Assembly: GCA_027493775.1 (NCBI GenBank)
Contig: JAOSKE010000001.1
Location: forward strand, 496,001-560,000
Length of the DNA stretch: 64,000 nucleotides
Direction: 5' to 3'
Source of the DNA: Kiritimatiellia bacterium
GTDB taxonomy: Bacteria; Verrucomicrobiota; Kiritimatiellia; CAIVKH01
In this document: positions 56,742 to 64,000 of the stretch, in pieces
Position numbering within the stretch: the stretch's first letter is position 1
Layout: every line of letters starts with the position of its first letter
Notes under the pieces: generated by a model
The model's database searches: none
Told to the model about the DNA's origin: nothing
What the model saw: the letters and a program-made list of their open reading frames with translations, nothing else
Translations under genes and position numbers: made by a program

Positions 56742-57464
56742 TTATGCCAAGTCAAACACCAGCGCTTCCGTCGCGCTGTCGGTACGAATTTCGTAATCAC
56801 CAGCAACCTCAGCGCTTGCCCCATCGCCTGCGTGAAGCTCCGCACCATTTAGCGTCGCGCTCCCAGTCATGATCTGAACCCATATTCCGCGGCCTTCACG
56901 GAGCGAATGATTCACCGAATCGCCGCTTTTCAGACGAATCCGATAAATCTTCGCATCCTGATGAATCGTCGCGGAACCATCCCGGCCATCGGGCGAGATC
57001 ACGAGCACCTTTGTCGCCTGCTCCTGTTCAGGCGTATGTCGCCATTCCGTGTAGCTGGGCGTCAATTCGCTCTGGTTTGGGTGGAGCCAAATCTGGAAAA
57101 AATGGGTCTCCACATCCTGATCAGGATTGAATTCGCTATGCGTTACACCACGTCCCGCGCTCATCAACTGAATCTGCCCGGACTCGAGCGTACGTTGGTT
57201 GCCCATGCTGTCCTTGTGCGCGAGTTTTCCTTCCAAGACGTAGCTAAAAATCTCCATCTCGGAATGCGGATGCGTCGGAAACCCACCGCCACCGGCCACA
57301 CGGTCGTCGTTGATGACGCGGAGCGACCGGAATCCCATGTGCGCGGGGTCGTAGTAATTGCCGAACGAGAAGCTGTGCCGACTAGTTAACCAGCCAAAGT
57401 TCGCCTGCCCACGTTCTGTTGCCTTTCGAATCCGTATCGCCGTCTCTTTTGTATGTGTTTTCAT
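56742..57464 (-). CDS. Pirin family protein
   Basis: A 240-residue bicupin of the pirin/YhhW quercetinase family. Motifs are RGQANFGWLTSRHSFSFGNYYDPAHMGFRSLRVINDD, GGGFPTHPHSEMEIFSYVLEGKLAHKDS (metal-binding His pair and Glu) and QLMSAGRGVTHSEFNP. The ATG at 57464 follows a good GGAGATGAG Shine-Dalgarno; upstream codons in the frame are not used. Some members are iron-dependent quercetin dioxygenases; the true substrate is unknown. A palindrome TCTTGATGTCAAGA lies 57 bp upstream and recurs before the FMN-reductase gene. Confidence 0.92.
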   Translation of the reverse strand: MKTHTKETAIRIRKATERGQANFGWLTSRHSFSFGNYYDPAHMGFRSLRVINDDRVAGGGGFPTHPHSEMEIFSYVLEGKLAHKDSMGNQRTLESGQIQLMSAGRGVTHSEFNPDQDVETHFFQIWLHPNQSELTPSYTEWRHTPEQEQATKVLVISPDGRDGSATIHQDAKIYRIRLKSGDSVNHSLREGRGIWVQIMTGSATLNGAELHAGDGASAEVAGDYEIRTDSATEALVFDLA

Positions 57465-57520
57465 TTTCTCATCTCCAGTTACCTGATTCGTCTCGTTTAG
57501 GCGCGAATCCTTACAAGTTA

Positions 57521-57534
57521 TCTTGATGTCAAGA
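57521..57534 (-). promoter_or_regulatory. Palindromic operator TCTTGATGTCAAGA upstream of pirin gene
   Basis: A perfect palindrome (arms TCTTGA/TCAAGA) found in the same sequence at 58294-58307. The wider match is TATCTTGATGTCAAGACA in both. The shape resembles MarR-type operators for quinone/electrophile response; the regulator is not in the window. Confidence 0.72.
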
Positions 57535-57602
57535 CATACGAAAAAAGGACCCGTACGCACCCATCTGCGCGGATGGGCATTAAGGGAGAGCACCGGGAGC
57601 GG

Positions 57603-58154
57603 CTAGGCGACGAAACGCTGGACCCACGCTACGTAGGTATCCATCCATCGCTGCAGGAATGCGCGATTTTCCTCGCTGACGTTGCCGTCGGCATCAAAGA
57701 AGCCGTCGGTGTATCGAAGAAAGGCTTCGGGGCGTTGCATGGTCGGGGCGTCAACGCAGGTCAGGACATTGCGCAGATGCTGCTGCGCCATGGCCGCGCC
57801 GCTTGGGCCGGGCGAGATGCCGATGACGCCTGTGGGCTTACCGGCCCACACGTTGTCCCGTGGCGGTCGCGATCCCCAATCAATCGCGTTTTTCAAACCG
57901 CCGGGGATGGAGCGGTTGTATTCGGGCAGAACGAAGATCACACCCTTGGCTGAACGAATGTCCGATTTAAGTCGAGCAACGGGAGCGGGCTGAGGCTCAA
58001 GCATATCTTCGTTGTAGAGCGGAAGGTCATTGATTTGAACAACGTGGAAGGAAAAGTGTTCCGGCGCGAGTTTGGTCAGCGCCTTTGCCAGTTTCAGGTT
58101 GTGCGACTCTTTGCGAAGGCTACCGACGAGCATGGCAATCGTAGTATGTGTCAT
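57603..58154 (-). CDS. NADPH-dependent FMN reductase family protein
   Basis: A 183-residue flavodoxin-like reductase (chromate/quinone reductase-type). The N-terminus MLVGSLRKESHNLKLAKAL is the FMN phosphate-binding segment, with VFVLPEYNRSIPGGLKNAIDWGSRP and KPTGVIGISPGPSGAAMAQQHLRNVL as further family motifs. Likely acceptors are quinones, azo compounds or metals; in vivo substrate is unknown. It lies between pirin and nadC on the minus strand, and the palindrome TCTTGATGTCAAGA sits 140 bp upstream, shared with pirin. Confidence 0.93.
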   Translation of the reverse strand: MTHTTIAMLVGSLRKESHNLKLAKALTKLAPEHFSFHVVQINDLPLYNEDMLEPQPAPVARLKSDIRSAKGVIFVLPEYNRSIPGGLKNAIDWGSRPPRDNVWAGKPTGVIGISPGPSGAAMAQQHLRNVLTCVDAPTMQRPEAFLRYTDGFFDADGNVSEENRAFLQRWMDTYVAWVQRFVA

Positions 58155-58293
58155 TTTGCTTCTTTTCCAGCATGTTGAGAGCGTCGGGCGCTCAGGTTTT
58201 CATTTGTTTGTGCATGAAGCCCGCCCGCAACGCGCGGGGCAACTCGCGCTTCAAAACAAGTTGTCTCAAAGGGACGACCATCCCTGCAAAATA

Positions 58294-58307
58294 TCTTGAT
58301 GTCAAGA
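58294..58307 (-). promoter_or_regulatory. Palindromic operator TCTTGATGTCAAGA upstream of FMN reductase gene
   Basis: Identical to the palindrome at 57521-57534, including flanking TA and CA. It lies in the intergenic gap between nadC and the reductase gene. Two exact copies of a 14-bp palindrome at two nearby gene starts in a 0.8-kb interval are unlikely by chance and suggest joint regulation. Confidence 0.72.
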
Positions 58308-58350
58308 CAATAGACGATGGTGGTGCTGTCGCGAGGCAGGTTTGGCGAAC

Positions 58351-59209
58351 TCACGCGATTTTCATTGAGACGTCGAGCGCGGGCGCGGAGTGGGTGAGGC
58401 GTCCGATGGAAATGAAGCCCACACCGGTTTCCGCTACGGCCCGGACGGTATCCAGTCCGATGCTGCCGGAAGCCTCGACCAGTGCGCGTTTCGCGATGAT
58501 CTGTACGGCTTCGGCCATCGCGCTCGGCATCATATTGTCGAGCATTATGATGTCCGCCTCCGCCTCAATTGCCTCACGCACTTGATCAAGGGTTGCGCAC
58601 TCAACTTCGATTCGCAACCCTTTCGGTGCCTTTGCGCGCAGGCGGCGGACGGCGGCCCAGACTCCGCCCGCGAGGCGGATGTGGTTATCCTTGATCATAG
58701 CGAGCTCGCTCAGTGTGAGGCGATGGTTTGTCGCGCCACCGAGACGGACGGCATATTTGTCGAGGACGCGAAGTCCCGGCGCTGTCTTGCGTGTATCCAA
58801 AATAGTTACGGGCAGGCCTTTGACGGCATCCACGTAATGCGCGGTCAGCGTGGCGATGCCTGACATTCGTTGAACAATATTGAGCGCCACTCGTTCACCG
58901 GTGAGCAGGGCGCGCGTGAGGCAGCGCGCTTCAGCGACGATGGTGTGCGCGGGGACGTGGGAACCGTCCGCCACGAGTTGCGTGAATTTTGCGTTTGGGT
59001 CAATTTTCTGGAATACGCGGTTTGCGACATTCAGGCCGGCAAGGACGCCCGGCGATTTGCTGCGGAAGACGCCCGTGGCGACTTCGTCCGGTGAAAAAAA
59101 GGAGGTTGGTTGTCACGTCATCGCCCGTCACGTCTTCGCGCAACGCGTTTTCGATGATGCGGTCCACTTCCGACCAATCGGGTTCCTGTATCGTTGTTGT
59201 TTCGCTCAT
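58351..59209 (-). CDS. nadC: Nicotinate-nucleotide pyrophosphorylase (quinolinate phosphoribosyltransferase), one-base frameshift
   Basis: NadC converts quinolinate and PRPP to nicotinate mononucleotide. The start at 59209 (MSETTTIQEPDWSEVDRIIENALREDVTGDDVTTNLLF) follows the nadB stop by 4 bp. The frame then shifts in a run of seven A at 59094-59100 (coding T run, one too many); with one removed it reads SPDEVATGVFRSKSPGVLAGLNVANRVF, then ALNIVQRMSGIATLTAHYVDAVKGLPVTILDTRKTAPGLRVLDKYAVRLGGATNHRLTLSELAMIKDNHI, and EVECATLDQVREAIEAEADIIMLDNM. These include the PRPP- and quinolinate-binding residues. Normal length otherwise, so sequencing error is likely. Confidence 0.92.
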
Positions 59210-59213
59210 AAGT

Positions 59214-60810
59214 TCAGGTCCATTGAACAAGGCGCGGACGTGTTCCGCGTTTTTGTGTAATATGCCCCTCAAACGAGGTATTTTCCTCCGGAAAATCTTC
59301 GCGTTGATGCGCACCACGTGATTCCTCGCGGAGCAGCGCTCCGCGCACGGTCAGCGTGCAAGCCCGCATCATGGTGCGCAGCGGACGGCCAGCCCAGCGG
59401 TTGAACAGTTCGCCGTGTCGGTCGCGCAAGGCATACAATTCATCCAGCGCTGACTTCAAGGTCTTTCCATTCCGGACGATGCCGACGCGTTCCGTCATCA
59501 TCTGCGAAACTTGTAGGCGCAGGTGTTGGAGCAACGTTGGATCAACCGGCGTCGGGTCACGGACGGGCAGATCTTCGCCGATCAGCGCTGGGGAGGGGGG
59601 CGTCGGTGACAGTCAATGCGCCTTCTACGGCGTGGCGCGAAAAGACGAGACATTCGAGTAGAGAATTGCTCGCGAGGCGGTTTGCGCCGTGAACGCCGGT
59701 ACACGCGCACTCGCCGCATGCGAACAGCCCCCAAATACTCGTTCCGGCCATTCGTCCTGTGACGATTCCGCCGATGGTGAAGTGTGCGGCGGGGGCCACG
59801 GGGATTGGATCGGTTGTGATATCAATGCCCTGTGTTTTGCACGCATCGTAAATGTTGGCGAAACGCTTCTTAATCGCGGCTGGGTCGAGGTGCTTCATTG
59901 AAAGCCAGACGCAGGGCTGCCCTTCGCGCTGCATCTCGCGGAAGATTGCGCTGGCGACGACATCGCGGGGCGCGAGTTCGTGTTGCGGGTGATAGCGCAG
60001 CATAAATCGCTCGCCCGCTTTATTGAAAAGTTGGCCCCCTTCGCCGCGCATCGCTTCACCGATCAAAAACGCGGGGCCGCTCTCGGTGTATAGACCCGTC
60101 GGATGGAACTGCACAAATTCCATATCGCACACTTCCGCGCCTGCGCGATAGGCGAGGGCGATGCCGTCGCCGGATGAAGTGGCCGGGTTGGTGGTGCGCG
60201 CGTAATTGCCCGCTGCGCCGCCCGTCGCCAGAATCGTTGCGCGCGCGGTGAACAGCCAGGGCCCGAAACGATCCTCATGGAAGGCCATGCAGCCGAGGCA
60301 GCGGTTGTCCACGACCACCAATTCGGCGACTGTCGTGTTTTCAAAAATCGTCACATTGGGGTGGGCGACGACGCGTTCGAGAAGAAATTTGACGACCGCC
60401 TGGCCCGTCGCGTTTCCCTCCGCGTGGAGGATGCGTCGTTTGCTGTGTCCGCCTTCGAGGCCCAACGCAAGACCCATGTGTCCTTCATCGAACTTCATTC
60501 CCCAACGGATCAGTTCGCGAACTCGCTCGACGCCTTCGCCCACGAGCAGCTCCACGGCGACTTTCCGGCACAGTCCACGTCCGGCTGTAATTGTGTCGTC
60601 AAAATGCAGAAACGCGGAGTCGTCAGGATCAATCGCGGCGGCAATCCCGCCTTGCGCGCGCCAGGAACTGCTTTGCTGCACTGCCGCCTTTGTCAGCAGC
60701 GCAACCTTGCCGTGTTCTGCCGCTGCCGCAGCGGCGTGCAATCCGGCCAATCCGCTCCCGATTACGAGAAAATCAAACGAATGTTGTGAAAGTTGTTGGT
60801 GGCTCAACAT
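59214..60810 (-). CDS. nadB: L-aspartate oxidase (one-base frameshift)
   Basis: NadB oxidises aspartate to iminoaspartate with FAD, the first step of NAD synthesis. The N-terminus has the FAD fold DFLVIGSGLAGLHAAAAAAEHGKVALLTKAAVQQSSSWRAQGGIAAAI, then LGLEGGHSKRRILHAEGNATGQAVVKFL, GDGIALAYRAGAEVCDMEFVQFHPTGLY and a C-terminal catalytic PAAHFTIGGIVTGRMAGTSIWGLFACGECACTGVHGANRLASNSLLE. In the G run 59595-59600 one base is extra; removing it joins VTDA to PSPALIGEDLP and the helical C-terminal domain (LRLQVSQMMTERVGIVRNGKTL). The joined length, about 531 residues, is normal. It forms an operon with nadC. Confidence 0.93.
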
Positions 60811-60915
60811 GGCTGATTACAGATTTCAAATTCCGAAATTCAGATAGCGGCATAGTAGTCCTGAAATTTTGCAAGTCACGAACCATTCGCTCGCCGCGCG
60901 AAGGGCGTCGGCGAA

Positions 60916-62190
60916 TCAAAGCGAGGGCAGGAACCACAGACACAAGGCGGCGATGGCGGTGACGGGAAGGGCAAAGGCGAGGAGTCCGCTCGAACTGATG
61001 AGTCCGTCGCGAAAGGTCTTCTTCAGAATGGCAAACGCCGCAGGGTTGGGCGCGTTGGCAATGACGGTTAATCCGCCGCCAGTCACAGCGCCCGCGACCA
61101 GGGCAAACTTCAGGCGGTCGGCGAGGTCGGGCACTTGAGCGCCAAGGTAGGTGAGCGCGGCATTGTCGGTGATTCCGGTCAACAGGGTCGTGGAAACAAA
61201 CAGGAATTCGGCGCTCACACCCTGAAGTATGGGCGTGATCCACCAGGCTTGAGGTCCGCCCAGGACGACGAGACCTCCGAGAAAGAGCGCAACGAGGAGG
61301 CTTTTATCGTACTGCAGGGAACTCTGGTATAGCTGCGTAACCGACGCGAGTCCCATGAATAAGAGGAAAATTCCGACAAATACCGCCATGTGATGCGCCA
61401 TGTATACGGTTGCCCCGAGAAACGCGATGTGTGTGACTGCCAACCAGCGCGGCGGGTGGGGTTTGCCGTCCGGCGTTTCCGGCTTCCGGTTGTCCCACGC
61501 GATGCCCCGCAATTCAGCCCGGATCAACCATGTGGTGTAGCTGGCGATAAGCAGGGTGGCGATGATGGATTTATAACCGAAGTGGCTAAACATGAAGCCG
61601 AGTCCCCAGTTCCACGTTCCCGCCACCATCAGCACCGGCGGCGCGGCGAAGTGGGTTAACGTGCCGCCAATGGAGATGTTGACCAACAACGCCGCCAGCG
61701 TTGCATAGCGGAATCTCGGTGAAATATCCCTTTCCATGAAATTTTTCAGAAGAATCATGGCCGTCACCGTAATCGCGGCAGGCTCCGTGATGAAGCTGCC
61801 GAGAATGGGTCCCGCTGTGAGTGTCGCCCAGTAGAAGGATGCCGATGGAGACATCGGCAGAATACGGGCCAGATGCTTGATCATATTCTCTGCGGTGATC
61901 AGCACGGGCCGCGTCGCGGCTATCGTCATGATGACGAAGACGAATGCCGGCTCAGTAAAGTTCAGGGATTCCACATACGACACGACATCGGCCACACTCG
62001 ATGTGAAGCATAACAAAATGAGAAAGAGGGCCGCCCACAATCCGAAGACGATCTCCACCTCGCCGAGGAGGTGAAACAAGCGCGCGCGGAGAGCCATATC
62101 GGGATAGTTGTGCGCGAGATGACCGATTCTTGATGAGGCAAAAGTGTGAAGAATAGCCAGGGCGAAAAAAACAGTCGCTAAATACTCCAC
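60916..62190 (-). CDS. Putative Na+/H+ antiporter (Na_H_antiport_3/DUF1504 type)
   Basis: A 424-residue inner-membrane protein with about 11 hydrophobic segments. It matches the putative Na+/H+ antiporter family by FASSRIGHLAHNYPDMALRARLFHLLGEVEIVFGLWA at the N-terminus, LPMSPSASFYWATLTAGPILGSFITEPAAITVTAMILLKNF, NISIGGTLTHFAAPPVLMVAGTWNWGLGFMFSHFGYKSI and TGITDNAALTYLGAQVPDL with GGGLTVIANAPNPAAFAILK near the C-terminus. Ion selectivity is not experimentally fixed for the family. It is divergent from the exbB-exbD operon. Confidence 0.88.
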   Translation of the reverse strand: MEYLATVFFALAILHTFASSRIGHLAHNYPDMALRARLFHLLGEVEIVFGLWAALFLILLCFTSSVADVVSYVESLNFTEPAFVFVIMTIAATRPVLITAENMIKHLARILPMSPSASFYWATLTAGPILGSFITEPAAITVTAMILLKNFMERDISPRFRYATLAALLVNISIGGTLTHFAAPPVLMVAGTWNWGLGFMFSHFGYKSIIATLLIASYTTWLIRAELRGIAWDNRKPETPDGKPHPPRWLAVTHIAFLGATVYMAHHMAVFVGIFLLFMGLASVTQLYQSSLQYDKSLLVALFLGGLVVLGGPQAWWITPILQGVSAEFLFVSTTLLTGITDNAALTYLGAQVPDLADRLKFALVAGAVTGGGLTVIANAPNPAAFAILKKTFRDGLISSSGLLAFALPVTAIAALCLWFLPSL

Positions 62191-62212
62191 GCACCCCTCC
62201 CGGTCTTGTAGA

Positions 62213-62264
62213 TTGTCACAATAAACATGCGCTCACAGGTTAAGCCCTGAAGATTGTCAGACAA
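62213..62264. promoter_or_regulatory. Two short palindromes in divergent gap before exbB
   Basis: ATTGTCACAAT (62213-62223) and TTGTCAGACAA (62254-62264) are small odd palindromes in the 198-bp gap between the antiporter and exbB genes. Position fits an operator region, but the arms are only five bases each, so chance occurrence is possible. Confidence 0.25.
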
Positions 62265-62388
62265 GAAGAATCGGCAACTTTAGTATTTTCGACCGATTGC
62301 AACGCTGGAAGATTCGACCCGGCGCGCGGCCTTGGATTGACCGGAACAGGGGTGTCGTCTACGCTGCGCGGCTATCAAATGTTGTGAG

Positions 62389-63139
62389 GTGTGTGTGACT
62401 GCTTCTTGGGTTCCGATTCTGCCGTTGGGCGATTTTATTTATGCGTTCAACGTGAGCAACTTTCTTTCCGGAAAGTTGATCATCTTCATCCTGTTCGCGT
62501 TTTCCATCGTCGCGTGGACGGTGATGGCATCGAAGTGGCTGGACTTGAAACGCGCGCAAACCGCCGCGCGCCGCTTTCTCGACGCCTACCGACGCGAGCA
62601 ACATCCGCTCGCGCTTTTTTTTCCGAAAACAGAAAATGCCGTACAGCCCGCCGTTTGAAATCTACAAGAGCGCCTGTTTGACCGTGGGCGACGAGTACGA
62701 GGCGCGGCATACGGAGGAGGACGATCTTTTTGCTGTAAGTGACGCGGATTCGCGCATTCGTCTTACGCCGCTTCAGATCGGCACGGTCCGAAACGCCACG
62801 GAGCGGCAGAGCAACGACCAGGTGCTGGTGCTGGAATCGAAGATGGGCATTCTTTCAACGGCTGTCAGCGCCAGCCCTTTGCTGGGATTGCTCGGCACGG
62901 TATGGGGCGTTCTCGATTCCTTTTCTGAAATGGCGCTGCAAGGCTCGGCAAATCTCTCCGCCGTTGCGCCGGGAATTGCGAGCGCGTTGTTGACAACGGT
63001 GGTCGGACTGCTTGTCGCGATTCCCTCCGCCATCGGTTACAACATTCTCGCGAGTAAAATTCGCGAGCTGACGGTGCAAATGGACAATTTTGCGGATGAG
63101 TTCGTCGCAGAACTGCAACGCCACTACGTACGCGAATAG
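62389..63139 (+). CDS. MotA/TolQ/ExbB proton-channel family protein (one-base frameshift)
   Basis: The proton-channel partner of a TonB/Tol energy-transfer complex in the inner membrane. The first part (start GTG 62389 or 62395) has FNVSNFLSGKLIIFILFAFSIVAWTVMASKWLDLKRAQTAARRFL (TM1). The frame breaks in the T run 62615-62622 (one too many); corrected, LALF joins FRKQKMPYSPPFEIYKSACL and then KMGILSTAVSASPLLGLLGTVWGVLDSFSEMALQGSANLSAVAPGIASALLTTVVGLLVAIPSAIGYNIL, the conserved TM2-TM3 region. TolQ versus ExbB cannot be told. It is followed by exbD/tolR at 6 bp. Confidence 0.9.
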
Positions 63140-63145
63140 GACATC

Positions 63146-63565
63146 ATGCCGCGCCGCACTTCCATCAAACCCCTTCGCGAAATCAGCGAGATCAATATGA
63201 CCCCGCTGATTGACCTGACGTTTCTTCTGCTGATCACGTTCATCATCACCATGCCGATGGTGGAGCAGGGGATACCCATCAACCTGCCCAAGGGCCACGC
63301 GCAGGATATGGATCAGACCAAATCGCGGATCATCACGCTGGATAACGAAGGGCGATTGTATTTGGACAACGTCGCGATGCCCATCGAGCATCTCGGCGAC
63401 CAGATCAAGTCCTTGACCGTCGGCGATCCTGATTTGACGGTGATGGTGCGCGCGGACGAAAAGCTGGCATACGGCAAAGTTGTCGAAGTGATGCGTATTT
63501 TGCACGACGCGAACGTTACGCGACTCGCTCTGGTAACGACGCCCGACGCAAAACCGGGACGATGA
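63146..63565 (+). CDS. ExbD/TolR biopolymer transport protein
   Basis: A 139-residue inner-membrane protein with one transmembrane segment: SEINMTPLIDLTFLLLITFIITMPMVEQG carries the conserved membrane Asp (PLIDLTF) of the proton path. The periplasmic part (INLPKGHAQDMD, VMVRADEKLAYGKVVEVMRILHDANVTRLALVT) is typical. It forms the channel complex with the upstream ExbB/TolQ-like protein. Its stop overlaps the ATG of the TonB/TolA-like gene (ATGA). Confidence 0.95.
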   Translation: MPRRTSIKPLREISEINMTPLIDLTFLLLITFIITMPMVEQGIPINLPKGHAQDMDQTKSRIITLDNEGRLYLDNVAMPIEHLGDQIKSLTVGDPDLTVMVRADEKLAYGKVVEVMRILHDANVTRLALVTTPDAKPGR

Positions 63566-64000
63566 ACGATTCGTCATTTAGACGTTCGCTGGCCACCAGC
63601 GCTGTGGCGCATGCCCTCGTTGTGCTGGCCGTGATCATCTATCCGCTTGTTAAGCGGCTGATCCACCCGCGAAAGCCGCCGGAGATGATCACGTTCATTG
63701 ACTTGACCGCAATGCCGCCCCCGCCTCCGCCGCAACTGCAAGCGCCCACGCCTGAACCGGAACCGCCCGCGCCGCAACCCGAAGCAGAAAAACCCAGGCC
63801 GACGCCGATCCCCGAAAAGCCGCCGGAGAAGCCGCCGGAAAAACCAAAATCCGAATCGAACAAAATCAAGGTCAGCACCAACAAGATCGTGCGAAAGGTT
63901 GAGCCGCAAAAGCAGACGCAACCCGTCCAGACCAAGCTGAGTCAGGATCAGATTCGCAAGCTGTTGGAGGCAAACATCAAGTTCTCGCCCGCTGGCGCGC
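63562..64000 (+). CDS. TonB/TolA-like energy transducer (3' end outside window)
   Basis: The frame begins MNDSSFRRSLATSAVAHALVVLAVIIYPLVKRLIHPRKPPEMITFIDL, a single N-terminal membrane anchor, then a Pro/Glu/Lys-rich periplasm-spanning linker (PPPPPPQLQAPTPEPEPPAPQPEAEKPRP) as in TonB and TolA. It runs off the window end at about residue 146, before any C-terminal domain, so TonB and TolA cannot be separated. The 4-bp overlap with exbD/tolR supports one operon driving outer-membrane transport or constriction. Confidence 0.88.
   Translation, partial: MNDSSFRRSLATSAVAHALVVLAVIIYPLVKRLIHPRKPPEMITFIDLTAMPPPPPPQLQAPTPEPEPPAPQPEAEKPRPTPIPEKPPEKPPEKPKSESNKIKVSTNKIVRKVEPQKQTQPVQTKLSQDQIRKLLEANIKFSPAGA

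Overview
The window looks like part of a Gram-negative, PVC-type bacterial chromosome, probably Kiritimatiellota/Verrucomicrobiota. This is inferred from gene content: a very large secreted repeat protein, a gingipain-type peptidase with Verrucomicrobia-style C-terminal repeats, ADP-heptose (LPS) genes, paired bactofilins, Tol/Ton genes and RHS fragments. No rRNA or other decisive taxonomic marker is present.

Layout. 1-5.4 kb is housekeeping: M48 protease, YceH, SurE, a large-type SRP RNA with an Alu domain, then dnaX-ebfC-recR, followed by a decayed IS256-family fragment. 5.7-7.0 kb is a NupC-type nucleoside transporter. 7.0-9.6 kb (minus strand) is a compact candidate RiPP operon: PqqD-like protein, radical SAM/SPASM enzyme, 67-residue precursor-like peptide and HPr-kinase-like P-loop protein. 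9.8-26.0 kb (plus strand) encodes one giant secreted protein of about 5,400 residues (lamin-tail domain, DUF11-type repeats, twelve SdrD-B-type repeats, a C25-peptidase-like N-terminal module), now split by three single-base frameshifts. It is followed by a stand-alone gingipain-type prodomain and a C25 cysteine peptidase. 29.5-43.3 kb holds a nucleotidyltransferase, icd, heptose genes, argC, two bactofilins coupled to a Mur ligase, a MATE exporter, aroC and a DUF255 protein. 43.5-50.7 kb is accessory: an ISL3 element with a perfect 8-bp target duplication, two RHS core/variable-tail cassettes each followed by an immunity-gene candidate, an IS3 element inserted exactly inside the second RHS tail, and a repeat-rich non-coding zone. 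50.7-64 kb holds an Fe-S protein, an aspartate racemase, a P450 plus L,D-transpeptidase pair, a B12-type radical SAM protein, nadA, pirin and FMN-reductase genes sharing one palindromic operator, nadC-nadB, a Na+/H+ antiporter and the start of an exbB-exbD-tonB/tolA operon.

A recurring property is one-base gain or loss in short homopolymers that breaks otherwise normal genes (surE, giant protein x3, bactofilin, a lipoprotein, the ISL3 transposase, a radical SAM gene, nadC, nadB, exbB; a further break in IS3 orfB is not clearly homopolymeric). Many are essential-type genes, so assembly or sequencing error is the simplest explanation, and the affected genes are annotated here as single loci.
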